64,000 nt of DNA from Moniliophthora roreri (taxonomy: Eukaryota > Basidiomycota > Agaricomycetes > Agaricales > Marasmiaceae). This document shows, piece by piece, positions 1 to 12,516 of the stretch. The first letter of the stretch is position 1, and each line of letters opens with the position of its first letter. The position numbers and the translations under genes are program-made. The notes under the pieces are model-generated. The model did no database searches, was not told where the DNA came from, and saw nothing but the letters and a program-made list of their open reading frames with translations. The stretch covers positions 62,001 through 126,000 of the forward strand of contig LATX02000206.1 of NCBI GenBank assembly GCA_001466705.2, written 5' to 3'.

Positions 1-3000
1 GACCTAACATGGACCCGTTCTGAGCCGTCCTTCGACTCTATCCATGCCTACGGCAAGCTTGGATACGGCAAGCCGGAGTTAAGACCTGGAGCTATCACCC
101 ATGTTGATGTTGATGCTGTGATTGCTCGCTCGAAAGTACAAGCTTCGCATGAAGCACTTTACGATGAATTGAGTCAAGTTGCCCAATTTGGAACAGAGTA
201 ACCCTCCCCATATTTTCTTGCTATTAACACCTCTCAACGTTTGCTCTTTCAGGTTCCGACGGCTCCAGAAGGCCTACGCCAATGATGTGGACGGTATTGT
301 TTACATTAAAGGTCACGGTGACAGCTTGACTCGTACTGGGTACACATTCCATCCTGCTCTCATGGATGCAGTATTCCAGGTATGTTTTCATCCTGACATT
401 GTTGGGGTCAAATTTCTTACCACTCATTACAGTCCGGTGTCTGTTTTAACATGGTTTGTTTGTTCCTTGTTGCAGTAATTAAGGCCTAACCGTATGCCAG
501 GTGTTCGATCATGTCAACGTCGGAAACCCTGAGCGTACATTCATGGTAATTCTACGTCTTACACTTCTCCATGAACAGCATAATCATTGAATGTCTTTCC
601 CCAGCTGCCACACTCCTTGCGTCGCGGATTTAGGAATGATGGAAGCACAGAACCGCTTATCTTCAACGGTGACTTCCGTATCTACGCTATCCTGGCTGAT
701 TGGTCGCCGTACTCGGCGACATATGACTACTATGTGCTGAACGACGATAATGATGTCGTCTTCACTTTTGAAGGCGAGTTTTGCTTATCAACTGGCAGCA
801 TACCTATCATTCTGACTTCGCACGTAGGCCTGCGTTTCGAAACGGTGCAGCAAGACCAACAAGCAATCAAAGAACGTTTCAGCATGATTTGGCAACCCCG
901 TGGCTTGCCCAAGTCGAATAACAGTGGTCATGTTACACTTGAGGATGATTCGGTTTTGGAACACCAAGAGTTGCTTGATGTTCTAGACAAGCTCGCCTTG
1001 GGTTACACCAAGAAGGCTCTAGGGTGAGCTTCGGTTCACTGCCTTTTGCATTACAAACCCCTCATAGCTTGAACAGGCGCCTTTCTCAGAACTTCGAAAC
1101 GGCTCTGCCTGACCGTAAACGTTACATGGAATGGGCACTCGAGCGAACTGCAGAACGGGCTACTGAAACCTTCTTGGAGTTGAGCGATGTATCTCCGGTG
1201 ATGAGGCAGAAGTATGCTTCTTTGTTCGAACTCACGCAGCGAGTCGGAGAAGGGCAGACAGGTATTTCTCTGCTTTTGAAGTGCTAGGACAGGTTCTGAC
1301 AGATTCTATAGACATTTTCGTAGATTCAAAGGCTGCCGTAGACATCCTCTTCCGAGATGACCTCATGAGCCGAATTTACGAGCATCCACCTTTCATCGGC
1401 AGTATATTCGACGAAACTGTCAAGCAATTCGTCAAGCTCGTCAAGGATGCCATAGAAGCCGGCAAACGCGTTGTTCGTGTGCTCGAGGTACGCTGGGAAT
1501 TGTTCAAAGCAGCTCGTTGTTAATCAGGTATTGTAGGTCGGTGCTGGAACCGGTAGGTTCACGGCTTTGCTCGGTCAAGCTCTTCTAGATGCCCAGTTGG
1601 AACTGTGCTACGTCGACTACGTTTGCACGGACATTTCCATTTCTCTTGCTCAGGAGGCCACAGCCAAGTGTCCCTGGATGACAATTGTCCCTGTTGCATT
1701 CGACCTCAACAAGCCACTTGATCAACAAAGTATCGATCCCGCGAGCTTTGATATTATTGTCGCATTCGATGTGCTCCACGCGACACCAAACATTAACGAT
1801 ACCGTTCGTACTCTCCGTGAGCTCTTACTTCCTGGAGGGCATCTTGCAATCATCGAACTGGATGGAAACTCATTCGCCACTGGTGCTGTCGGAAGCATCT
1901 GTATGTAACATTCCTGGTCCTCTAATTCTCTTTCTCTGTTGCTGATGACCTTTATAGGGATGGATTACGTCTTTGGCTCTTTCTCAGAGTGGTTTGGTGT
2001 TTTGGAACAGCGTCCGGCCTCTCACTGCTCTCTGAGCAAATCAGAGTGGAACAGCGTCCTGCATTCCGAAGGATTCGCTGAGGGGCTCTTCCTCACATCA
2101 ACCGGGGCTACTGTTTCTCATATGGCATTCGTGTCCCAGACCACTGAGACGGCTCACGAACAACAAAGCTCTCCAACTCCTTCTACTCCCTCGCTGCAAA
2201 GCGACCACAGTCCTCATCTTAGGTCATTCTCTTTCTCCTCAACGCCCCTCCCCGTTACACCCAATACTCCTGGCTTCAGTGGAGATCCAACCCGCAGTGT
2301 CTTGTCAATCGACAACGAGCATCAACTGTCGAAGAAGTTGGAGGGTGGGGCCACTTCCGCTGACAAGCAATCGCAGATCATTGCTCCAGGCCCAATCACA
2401 CTTGAAGACCAACGCTCGTCGTCTCAATCTCCAGAGCTGTCACTACCTCCCAATACAATCATTCGTCGATTCACGGCTGGGGATGAGGTCGAGTTAGTCA
2501 GCTTCGTCGCTAGTCTCGACTCCTCCCTTCCGTTGAAGATTTGGCTCTACACTGACACACAGAGCGACAACGCTACGCTGATCGGACTGACCAGAACGCT
2601 CAGGCATGAATTCGGTTTCTGGAAGGTGTATCTTATCCTCTTCCATCCTTCTTGGAGCTTTGCCAACCAAGAAGAGTTCATTCGTAACCAGCTTATCCCT
2701 CTTAAGTGGTTGGACGCGGAAATCATGGTTGATGAGGATGGCACCATGCGAGTGCCACGTATTGTGACAGGCGCTGCCCCGTCAACCACGGAGATGGCTG
2801 ATTCCAAGCCACTGCAATTCGATGACTCCCAGTTTTGGCGAGCGCTCCCTGCCCCACTGAATGCGGATGATGTCCAAGTCGCTGTGTCCTTTATCACACT
2901 TTCCAGTGTAATTCCAGGTCATTCCGAGTTCTCTGGAAAAGTCACCAGTGTAGGGTCAGAGGTGGAAACCTCTTTGATTGGGAAGCGGTCAGTTTAACCC

Positions 3001-6000
3001 TTTTTTTCTTTGCCTTCTACTGAGAACTAATTCTTTCTGCGGTACAGCGTGATGGGTGTCACCAAGTCACCTAAAGGCAACTTTGTGGTTTGTCCTAAAG
3101 GTTGCATAACGACGATCCCGGATAGCATGAGCCTTCCCCTCGCTGCTGCTCTTGCCGGCCGCCTCGCATTCACATCTTCAGTTGTGGCCGATACCTTGGC
3201 GAATGCCAAAGGTGGCGTTCGTGTAATTCTCCACGCCGCTGACTGTTCTCCAGCTGCCGTCGCAACATACATCTATCTCCAGGAGCGCAATTTCGATATT
3301 TTCGTGACAGCAGCGAATCCGTCTACACATCAGATTCCTCATAAGGAAGTTTTCGACTCAGGCAATGTTGAGATTTGGTCGCATGCTGCACGACAATGGG
3401 CTGCTGAAGGTGCCGACTTCATCTTCAACTTCGAAGATGGAACTGTAGTCCTTGAGGAATCGATTGAGAGGCTAGCTCGTCGTGGCACCCTTTGCCAAGT
3501 CGGAACTCTCTATCCTCACCGCCTCCGTCCAGGTCAGCGATTCGTATCTGTTGAATTTGACTGTCTATTCTCTGGCGAACATAACGTTCTGGAAGAAGCC
3601 ATTCAGTCAACTTCCAGTCAGACTATTTCTCGTATTTCCCCCTCAACTCTCATCTTCCAGGCGGATGCTCTCCAATTGGCACACTCAAAAGCCAGCCTAT
3701 ACAAGGATCTCTCGATTATGTTGGACTTCGAGACGTTACCGAACAACATGACTGTCTCCAAGCCTGGTAGACTGCGTGGTACGAATACATTTGACCCTCG
3801 TGCATCCTATGTCGTTATCGGAGGCATCGGTGGTCTTGGAATTGAGATTGCAAGATTGCTGATCGAGAAGGGCGCCCGGCACGTTATTCTGACATCACGA
3901 TCGGGTAGCAAGGTACGTTATGACGTATTTGCACAGATACGTCTTTCTTACCTCTCCTACTTCAGGCATTCGACGATGGTCGGCTTGTTCGGGAGAGGAG
4001 GGTCCTCAACTTCTTGCGCGAGAAGCCCGGGGTTACTATCGACCTGGTTGCCGTGGACTGCCTTGATGCGGCAAAGACGAAAACTCTTTTCTCCAACTTA
4101 CCGAATGTCGCTGGTGTCTTCTACGTCGCCGTGAGATTAAACGACTCGCTATTCCTCAATCTCACTACCCAGGAAGACTGGTCAAAAGGTGTGTATTGCT
4201 ACGGTGTCATGCGAACCGCTCACCAATTGGTTTTCAGTGTACGATGTCAAGGTCAAGGGTCTTCGCATTCTCTTGGATGCTGTTGATCCCAGAAAACTCG
4301 ATTTCCTTGTCCTGACGAGCTCTATGGCAACCGTCAGCGGTTCTCCCGGTGCGCCCATACCCAGCTCGACAAGATTTACATATTTATTTTATTATCATAG
4401 GTCAAGCCAACTATGCTGCAGCCCAGACCGAAATGGAGGCGATGGGTGCAAACATTCCCAATTGCATTTCAGTCACCGTTCCTCCTCTAGTAAGTCTCAA
4501 TGTGCATGTTCTAGTTCAAAGCTGACTTAGGATTAGACCGACGGTGGTGTCTTTGTACGAAGTATGCCTACTGGCAATGCTCGTAACGCGGCTCTCGACA
4601 AAGCAAGTCCTTCCGTCACCCATGAAAAACGCTTTTGCTGACAACATTGTACCTCGCAGTATAAGGATCTCGGCATGACTGGAATGAAGTTGGCCCGTCA
4701 TTGCGTCGATGCTATCTGGACTATTGGAACGCCAGCCTACCAACCAGTCTACATTCCCGCGACCAACTGGAAGAAGGTCATGGAGGGTAAGTGTCCCGAA
4801 TTTTTGTTATGCGTGGTGACTCATGCAAACATAACCACTAGTCGCTGCTCCTGAATACCTTCAATCTAGTATGAGACACTTGTTGGTCAAAGAGACCACT
4901 GACAGTGTAGCAGCCGACGGCGGCAAAGAACAAACCATTCTTGGAGCCTGTGCGGCTGTGCTATCGCTTGACATTGACCGCGTCGAAGATAATATTCCTC
5001 TCGCTAGCTACGGCTTGGATTCATTGACGTCGGTTCGCCTCAGTGGTGTTCTCAAGGCTCGTTTCGGGGTTGAAGTCACACAGCTGCAGTTGTTGAGTCA
5101 GACTATGACAGGTACGTTCGCCCTCCCCTCCTGCTCCTCTCGATCTGACGACCTTTTCGTAGTTGCGCGCTTATGTCAGCTCCAGGAGGAACAACAAGCA
5201 TCTGTCACCACAACCGCCACCGCCAACGATGACCGCACCCAAGTCGATCCGGCCAAGGTGCATGAAGCGGATATGGATCAAACTATTGTGCGGCTCAACA
5301 CTCCAACCGAAGGCACTCCTCTCTTCCTCATTCACGGTGCTGGTGGAGGTATCGTCGTACTTGTCAAAGCAGCCCAGAGGGTTCACTATCCTGTCTATGG
5401 TGTGCAGGATACTCCAGAGGCACCCATCACCGGTAATCTCCGCCGATTGTCAGAATTCTACTTGATGAAGATCCGGGAGAAACAGCCACACGGTCCTTAC
5501 AGACTTGGAGGATTCTCATTCGGAACGTGCTTGGCTTTGGACATTTCCCTTTTACTGCAACAACAGGGCGAGGTTGTCGAATCATTGGTGCTCTTGGATG
5601 GTTCGCCTACTCTCTTCAAGCGACCTGCATTCCAGTCATATCTCATGGGACGCATCCAAGACGGCAGTTTCCAGGAAGACGTATGTTACTTCCTTCGATC
5701 TGATCTCTTTCGGTGCTGAATTTTTATCCTCAGATCCTCGATGTCGTCAACGACATGGCGTCTAGTGGAACGCTCGATGACGCGGAGGATTTAGGCCGTC
5801 AGTTTGCTGACCACTTCCAGCGTGCCAAGGAAGGTGGAAGTGGACCAAAATGGGTCGCTCGCTTCTGCACTGCCTATGTCGCTCACCTCATTATGGGTCT
5901 TCGTTGTGGTAAAGAGTTCAACGCTTTAGAGGCGAAATACGGAAAGGATGCGATGGGTGCTTGGCCAGCAAAGAGGACCGTGCTCGTGCGTGCTCTCAGC

Positions 6001-6156
6001 GGTGTATCTGCTGAACCTTATGCAGCCGGTGCTTCGGAGTACTTTGACTTGGACGTCTATGGCTCAGGCGTGGAGAAGCATGACCTGCCTGGCACGCACT
6101 TCGGCATCCTTGCACCCAAATCCGGACTCGACGCCATTCTCGACAAACTGCACTAA
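1..6156 (+). CDS. Reducing polyene-type PKS with C-terminal thioesterase (PKS-1), 5' end outside window
   Basis: The 3' part of a multidomain reducing polyketide synthase; KS, AT and the start of DH lie left of the window. I place 18 exons: 1-197, 253-379, 501-545, 605-773, 828-1023, 1077-1261, 1312-1487, 1537-1900, 1958-2987, 3048-3912, 3966-4188, 4238-4348, 4401-4489, 4537-4602, 4660-4786, 4842-5111, 5163-5680, 5734-6156. They keep frame to TAA and give 1,726 residues. Domains in order: DH C-terminal half (HPALMDAVFQ, DH aspartate), C-methyltransferase (VGAGTG at 1537), an enoyl-reductase-like region without a normal nucleotide motif (ILHAADCSP), KR (GGIGGLG, then NYAAAQ), ACP (YGLDSL) and thioesterase (GGFSFGT serine, GTHFGI histidine). 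Introns 774-827 and 4603-4659 would use GC donors. It is a close paralogue of the PKS at 38,986-48,998. The expected product is a polyene acid released by the TE (inference). Confidence 0.93.
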
Positions 6157-6276
6157 TTCATTGCATATGTATTATCATTCAGATCAAAATCCGCCACTAG
6201 ATGTTTTTGTTAATTGTATAATACGATCTCTCGGACTCTCCTCGAAATGTAGTTTCTTTCATTCATCTTCATGAAA

Positions 6277-6796
6277 TCAGGTTTCCTTGGATGTAATCCA
6301 GCCGGCCCCCGAGCTGCTAATTGTCTCTATGGGCTGTCCAAGGAATGTGAGCGAGTCGAGGTGAGACCAGGGTGAGACACTGTAATAGCCAGTACCATTT
6401 GTGCTCTTCAGCGGCCAGCCACTACCCCGGTACGACCTCAAGATCTCAAGGAAGAGGCGTCCAGAATTATTCTGAACGCGTATCGATTGCAATGAATGCA
6501 ATCTCTCATTCTAAATGATCCGAGTTTTCCCTAGTCATCTGGAGGAACGCGTCATGCTCAGGAGGAACTACCCTTCAAAAAGTACCTCGACGATACCACA
6601 TTAGCCATTCTCTGCCAAATTCAGGCGTAGTATTGGTAGAGTCAACCAAGATGAATGAGAGAGTCTGTGTAGCTGATGAAAGAAGAGAATTGACGCGCGT
6701 CACTGGGAACGCTCCGAACACGCTGTTTACATGATGGATAGGCATGTACATCTCTCCGGCTGCCTTCATCCTTAATAACCATATAATCTTAACCAA
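6277..6796 (-). pseudogene. Possible remnant of an unknown minus-strand gene
   Basis: Two consecutive open frames (6575-6796 then 6277-6501) could be joined by a short intron starting at a GTACTT donor near 6588. The residues look like normal protein composition, but no family is recognised and no full-length model is possible. It may be a truncated gene or chance open frames. Confidence 0.2.
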
Positions 6797-7650
6797 AAGA
6801 CTACTGAATAACAGTCAGAATCTACAGGACTCGACTAGGAATCTACCAAGGTATGCATTCCCATACTTTCAGAAACGCGCCCATTTAGTAACTCATGATA
6901 GCGTTGCTTGCCGAATTCCTTAGGACTCGGAGCATTCATTTCATACTTTTGGAACGTAAATATTCACCCGAGAGCCTTGCCACCCGAGCTTTGGAGCAAT
7001 TCAGACGATCGTCAAAGCTAGTTTCAGGATCCTGTCCTGGCAGGGGCCGCCTCTGCCTGTCTCAAGCCATCATTAACTTTAAGAATCATGCTGGATTGAT
7101 TAGCATCCTCTTGCTCAGAAGGGGAAGAGATACAAGCTGAATGACTTTCAGCACGCCTCTATTCCCTTAAACTTGTCGAAGAATTGGGACTCAGTGCTGT
7201 GCGCATAGTTCGACGGGTGAATTCGTCTTCCAAATCCACTTTTGCAGGGTCCTGGACTCATGAACGTTGCCCCCCAAGGAACGAGCTTTTCAGCACGTTT
7301 ATCTTTCGAATCTGGAGTTATGATGTAGAGGTGAGCTGACTTCCACAGGAGATGAAAAGGGAGAGGAAGAGCTTCGCTCTCCACTTGCACTCCAAGCTCC
7401 ACACAGCCTTAAAAGCTGTAGGTCATCTTGGATGCGACCTGGACGCAAGTTTTCCGACCAGACGTCGGTTCAGGAGTGTCTACAGACTAGTCCTCTGGAT
7501 GCGTTCGCGAAATGAGACTGGCCTTTCTGTTAGGCTATAACTTTTCGAGTCTACATATTCATTGGCAGTTCGAATCCACAAGGTTGGCATTCAATGAGTG
7601 CTTGAGTCGGCAAAGCTGAAAAGTCTAAAGAAAATTTAATCGAATGTAGA

Positions 7651-7770
7651 GCAAAGCGGCCGTGGACCAGGGTTACATGGGTCCACGGGTCCACGGGTTC
7701 ACGGTTCGCTTTGAAGTTTGACGCCGCCGGCTACACGGTTGTCTATCGCATCCGCAGCCGTGTAACCGCC
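7651..7770. repeat. Nested imperfect palindromes upstream of the MFS gene
   Basis: Arms at 7652-7665 and 7700-7713 (CAAAGCG...CGCTTTG type) flank three tandem 8-mers, GGGTCCAC, GGGTCCAC and GGGTTCAC, at 7679-7702. A second imperfect inverted pair (7726-7738 with 7758-7770, about 11 of 13 pairing) follows. The position within 200 bases of the MFS start suits a promoter element or a small MITE remnant; the function is not known. Confidence 0.5.
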
Positions 7771-7846
7771 CTCCACCTTCAAGTACTCCCGATTTTTCGC
7801 TCAATGGTTTCTCTTCACGTCTGCAGACCATTCAACTCTTCTCACA

Positions 7847-10002
7847 ATGTCTGTTGCAATGCCGGATATACCCGCTGAGGCCTATTATATTTACGGTCAC
7901 AAGAGATATCTCGTTGCGCTTGGACTCGCGCTGACCCTCTTTATCTCTGCGTTGGACTCAACTATCGGTAAGGAGTACATCCGCCTGTTGGTTTACTTTT
8001 TTAATTCGTCATTTTTCTATTCAGTCGCGGTCGCGTTACCCACGATTGGCGCGGACTTTAATGAGTATCAGCAAACCAGTTGGCTCGTTACCTCCTACCT
8101 GTTGACCTACACGGCGTTTCTTCCAGTAGTCTCCAAGCTCACAGATATCGTGGGGAGAAAGCCAGTTCTGATTGTATCCACTCTGTTCTTTATGGTACGT
8201 GGTTTGGGAAAAGGTTGAAGCAATGTCTGACGTGGTATCTGGATTTTCAGTTATGGTCCGGAGCGTGTGGAGGGGCCAAGTCAATGACACAGCTCATTGT
8301 GTTTAGGGCGTTGCAGGGAATCGGAGGTTCAGCAATCTACTCTGGCGTTGTGGTGACGATCAGTACGATTGTTCCTAGGGTGAGATTGATTATCAGCTTT
8401 AGCTCGCGTGTTATTGATAACATTATCCAGGAGAAAGTTGGTGCATACACACCCATCATTGGGACAGTTTTCGCCGCAAGCAGTGTGTCAGGTCCACTCA
8501 TTGGTGGTGCAATCGTTCAGCACGTCCATTGGGGTGAGCTTTCACTACGACACCGTATTCCCCTCACTTACAGAGTTCCTCGCAGGATGGATTTTCTTCG
8601 TCAACTTACCCATCGGAGCTGTTGCATCATCTTTGTTGTTCTACGCTCTGAGTGATCCAGATCTCGGCCCTATGAGCATCCAAAAGATCAGTCAAAGGAT
8701 AGATTGGATAGGCAGTTTCCTGTTACTGGCTGCCAGTGTTCTCCTCGCGTTCTCGGTGTGTTTGCCGTCCCATGCACATTTTGAAGTTCACTGATGCTGA
8801 TGCGTTGGCTCTAGCTCCAAGTCGGAGGTACAGACGGATATCCATGGGTATCCGTCCAAGTACTCGCCCCGCTCATCATCTCCTTCTGCATTCTACCAGT
8901 CTTCGCGTTCGTCGAAACTCGTCACCCAGAACCCGTTATTCCTTTACGTCTATTCCGAGTCCGCAACATCTGCTTTATTTTGATTTTCACGCTGGCATTA
9001 GGAGCCGGTCTGTTCTCGCATGCCATCTTCCTTCCGCAGCGCATGCAGGTCGTAGATGGTGTTTCACCTGTCACCGCCGGTGTTCGCATGCTGCCCCTTC
9101 TCCTTCCCGTTGGATGCCTCAGTCCCTTCGCAGGCGCCATGGTCATGCTGACCAAAAGTTACCGACCTCTCATGTGGTTCGCCTCGTCCATCGGTGCTAT
9201 CGGTGCTGGCCTATTGTCCACTGTCACCGTCCCAACCAAGTTTTCCCATATTTACGGATTCGAAGCCATGGTTGGCTTTTCTATCGGTGTCACCATCACC
9301 GCGTCGACCTTGATCATCCAGTTCTGCGCCGAGAGACGAGATTTGGCGGCTGCTACGGGCCTCCAGACGTTCATTCGGCAATTGGGTGGATTGGTTGCAA
9401 TTGCAATTTCGACGGCGATTCTAAATGATTCGGTGGAAAAGTCTCTCGGCAGTAATGCGCGATTGGCCAGTTCTCCAGGATTGCTTGAAGGCATTTTGAA
9501 GAGCCCGACTAGTGTATTACCTTCGCTGGATCCGGCAACGAGCCTCATCATACGACAAGCGTATAGCAAAGGTTTCTCTGTAACGTTTATCCAGGCCAGT
9601 GCTTGGTTGGCTGTCGGAGCTCTTGCCACTTTTGGGCTTGTACATTATCTGCCTGATAGGTTTTTGGACGACGAGCAGACCAAGGGAGAGGTTCTTGATC
9701 CTGAGAAGGCTGGTGCAGGCTCGATTGACAATACCATCAAGACTGGAGAAACATCTGGAGTTGCGAACGAACCGGATGAGCCGCTAGGTAAAGAGCCGGC
9801 AAAGGTTGAAGTGGTTGATGCTGAGAAAACTGTAGTAAACTCGGGTGGAGTTGCGCACAACGAACCAGATGAACCGCTAGGTAAAGAGCTGGCAAAGGTT
9901 CAAGTGGCTGATGCTGAGAAAGCTGTAGTAGACTCGGGTGAAAAGGCCGCTGAGACAGGGGAAAGGAACGAGACGGAGGAGACCACATCCCAAAAGTTGT
10001 AA
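7847..10002 (+). CDS. MFS drug/metabolite:H+ antiporter, DHA2 (14-helix) type
   Basis: A plasma-membrane efflux transporter. Six exons (7847-7967, 8025-8194, 8251-8379, 8431-8533, 8586-8755, 8815-10002) give 626 residues. The first helix ends in LDSTIVAVALPTIG, the DHA2-family signature, followed by TSWLVTSYLL and the loop DIVGRKP. Further hydrophobic segments run to about residue 500. The last 110 or so residues are a hydrophilic, acidic cytosolic tail carrying a tandem repeat. DHA2 proteins commonly export toxins and polyketides in fungi. Lying 1.7 kb downstream of PKS-1 on the same strand, it is a candidate exporter for the polyene (inference); a general drug pump is equally possible. Confidence 0.92.
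9768..9953 (+). repeat. Tandem 93-bp coding repeat in MFS tail
   Basis: Two copies of a 93-bp unit, starting at 9768 and 9861, encode about 31 residues each beginning NEPDEPLGKE. The period is a multiple of three, so frame is preserved. The copies differ at several bases, so the duplication is not brand new. Confidence 0.85.
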
Positions 10003-10141
10003 AATGGATAATTGTGGACTATGCATGAATTTTACTTATTACGCCGCAACGTATAGAATAAAGTATCGGACACATAATGTATAGTTTAGCAACTCGGTTT
10101 CTTGTCGCATGGTCGCTGCATACTAGACTCTAGCGTCAGAG

Positions 10142-10465
10142 ATGGAGAGACGCGTGAGACTCCTGTTGTTCGTCTCACGTACTGTCCACTATGTCCAGAC
10201 GTTCTTGAAAGGCTCAAGGATAGAACAAAAGAAGACTGAAGAGATAGCAAAGAATGCTGTTGAGAAGGAAAAGCGGAATATTATTTGGAATAATGCCCAG
10301 ACATGTCCGACCCAGAAACTCAAGTCATCCGCAAGAAGCGCCCCCAAAACCAACCACTCTGGAAAGAAAGGGTCAGAAGTAAACGTGCTACCTGTTAAAC
10401 CGAATACATGTGGATTGCTGGAGAAACTTACTAGGGACGACCCATTGGATGTCATATTGGAAGGT
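10142..10465 (+). pseudogene. Possible fragment of an F-box-type gene
   Basis: The open frame ends in LLEKLTRDDPLDVILEG just before a GTACGT donor, which resembles the start of an F-box (D-PLDVILE). In another frame upstream there is a CPLCP pair followed by a basic helix-like stretch, as if frameshifted. No complete gene follows downstream. This is a weak call based on motif resemblance only. Confidence 0.25.
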
Positions 10466-10788
10466 ACGTAAAGCAGAACTCCATGGGATGCACATCAAGA
10501 GAATGGGTGAATGTATTGTACACTGGCAAAGGCCTCGTCGACCTCTTGTAATATGATGAATAGTATTGAAATAGCCAAATGGAATGCATTTTATTGTTAA
10601 AATCTAGAAGGAATTTTGCATAGTCTGCAGGGGATTATATTGATGGGATCGTCTTGCCTTTTCCATTGCTTCACCTCTTCCGGGTCCTTTCTTCACTGTC
10701 TGGAGCCAGAAACCTCCGCAGGTCATCAAGAGAACCTATCATCATGACAGATATCTGAAATCATCTAAGCACCGGTGGTCGTCAACCT
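10466..10788. other. Intergenic, nothing seen
   Basis: I find no gene, repeat or RNA signature in this stretch; it contains the upstream region of the hydrolase pseudogene. Confidence 0.5.
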
Positions 10789-12516
10789 ATGTATACGGAA
10801 CGCATCACAATCACGAACATGAACCGAAGGGCAAGAGGGTCACATATTGTCGCAGCTGGCTTGCTCGTGTGCCTTGGGGGAGGACCTTTGAAGAAATATC
10901 ATGCGGAGAACGCGTCGCACATGGCATTTGAAGGATATGTTCGTCTAGAATCCCAAGTTGGATTTTGGGCATCGGTGAGTCTCCCCTTCCTACGATTTCG
11001 TGCTATTCTCATCATATCTGTTTTTCCAGGTATACGAAAGAATTGACATGGATTTACTGTTACGATGAAGGCTTCGAATGCGGTCGCCCTCAAGTTCCCC
11101 TGAATTACTCCCACCCAGAAGGAGCATCTGTCGCTATAGCACTCATCCATATCAAGGCCAATGCCTTTATGAGTATCTCGGTCACATACTCTTCAATCCT
11201 GGAGGACATAGTGGCAGCGGCGTCGATCTGATACGAAATAGAGGCAGATTCCTGGAAACTCTACTGGGATCTCAGTTCGATGTCGTAGGTTTTGATCCTA
11301 GGGGTGCTTTAATCATTAGGAAATCCACTCCCATCTCGTTCTGCTTTTTGTTTCAGACGTAGCTCGCTCTGTTCTCCATGTGTCATTCTGTGAAACTCGC
11401 TCTGAACGTGAATTGTGATGTCGTTCTGCAGTCAGAGAGCTCAACCTCTCATCGGACACCGTCGCGAGTTCTTAGGCTCGTACCCCAGCTTACTGGAGAA
11501 CGTGCGATGGATGTTTTACCTCACAAACGGATCACACGGCACGAGACATGCTCACCATCACGGGGGCTGACGGAAGAGAAAAGATCCAGTAAGTACAGGT
11601 TTCTCGTGATTTCAGTTAGCACCACACTGGCCGGCCCTTCCTGATGTTGTCTGACAGATACGGAACGGTCCTCGGTCCAACGTTCGCAGCTATGATCATT
11701 GACGGTGTGATTGACGTTCAGAATGATTATTATACGGGTATGCCAGCCTCTCCGTCGACGGTGAATGTAAACTGCTTTATTCATGACTGCTAGCGAACTG
11801 GAGGAAAAACTCCTTCAATATCGACGATTCCCCCCCGTGGTTCTTCAAAGACTGCCATGATGCAGGGCTAGAAAGATGTTCTTTCTACGAATCCTCGGCC
11901 GAAGTCATCTGAGGCAAGCTCAATAACCTTTACGAGTCGATTACCCGAGTGCCCGTTGCGGTGGTCTTACAGCCCTGTCAATTGCGCACGCATGTGATTG
12001 TCAATGCCTTGCACAAACCATTCGACAAGTGGGCCATGTTGGCAACTGCATTGTCTGACTTGGAGAAGGGTGTGTTGTACCAGATGCTGGAAGCACTGTT
12101 TTTGTGCCCCTGTGATCTGGAGCACCTTTTCGATAGCGTTAGGGAAGCCCAGACCGCTATAGCTCGTAAACGATGGCGATGTTGTCCAGGCTAGTCTGGA
12201 GGCATTACAAGAAAATTCCGAAGGTGCCAGAATGGGGTACTATTTGAGTGGGCCTGGGGCCTGAGGGCTGGACGCAGGTAAATGTTTGACGTCCTGATTC
12301 TCGACAGGGGCCTATGATTCCCAAGACATTCTTTGGAGGTACAATAAATTCTTGTTCAGCTAATTCAAACGCGATCCACTTCACACTTAGGACGGATTTC
12401 AGGGAATGCGAGTCACACGGTTCTACTTATTGGTTTCACCTCTGGTATGTTTCTCGTGTAATTCGTTCTGAATTGGTGATTTATTCATTTGCAGATCCCG
12501 TAACACCTCTCCATGC
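10789..12516 (+). pseudogene. Decayed alpha/beta hydrolase (TAP-like), first of a tandem pair
   Basis: Homologous along its length to the intact neighbour at 13,280-15,360 but broken. Recognisable pieces in order: the ECGR-QVPLNY block near 11,080, then a frameshift near 11,175 before FNPGG and FDPRG (11,190-11,310). The DHTARDML block lies near 11,530. A YGT-LG-TFAAM stretch near 11,660 runs directly into IDGV because the segment between them is missing. A FFKDCHDAG block near 11,840 is followed by an in-frame TGA (about 11,909), where the intact copy reads on. Late pieces matching the acid-residue exon (DPVTPLHA, 12,495-12,516) remain, but the histidine exon is not visible. Several independent lesions show it is not functional. 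Confidence 0.88.

Larger units (their letters stand above)
6157..7846. other. Intergenic, no convincing gene
   Basis: The 1.7 kb between the PKS stop and the MFS start holds only short open frames. Two minus-strand frames (6277-6501 and 6575-6796) read as fairly protein-like and could be exons of a decayed gene, but I do not recognise a family and there is no clear start. The last 200 bases contain palindromes listed separately. Confidence 0.5.

Noticed and set aside
772..828. Reading straight through the PKS-1 segment as exon
   Set aside because: It stays open, but the paralogue splices at exactly this boundary and the flanking exon lengths (169 and 196 nt) match only if an intron with a GC donor is removed.
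7561..7600. GTTCGAATCC resembling a tRNA T-loop
   Set aside because: The flanking bases do not form the T stem, and no acceptor, D or anticodon arms can be drawn upstream.
8736..9428. 230-codon plus-strand frame rich in His, Arg and Ser
   Set aside because: Out-of-frame shadow of the large MFS exon; the MFS frame has hydrophobic helices and family motifs.
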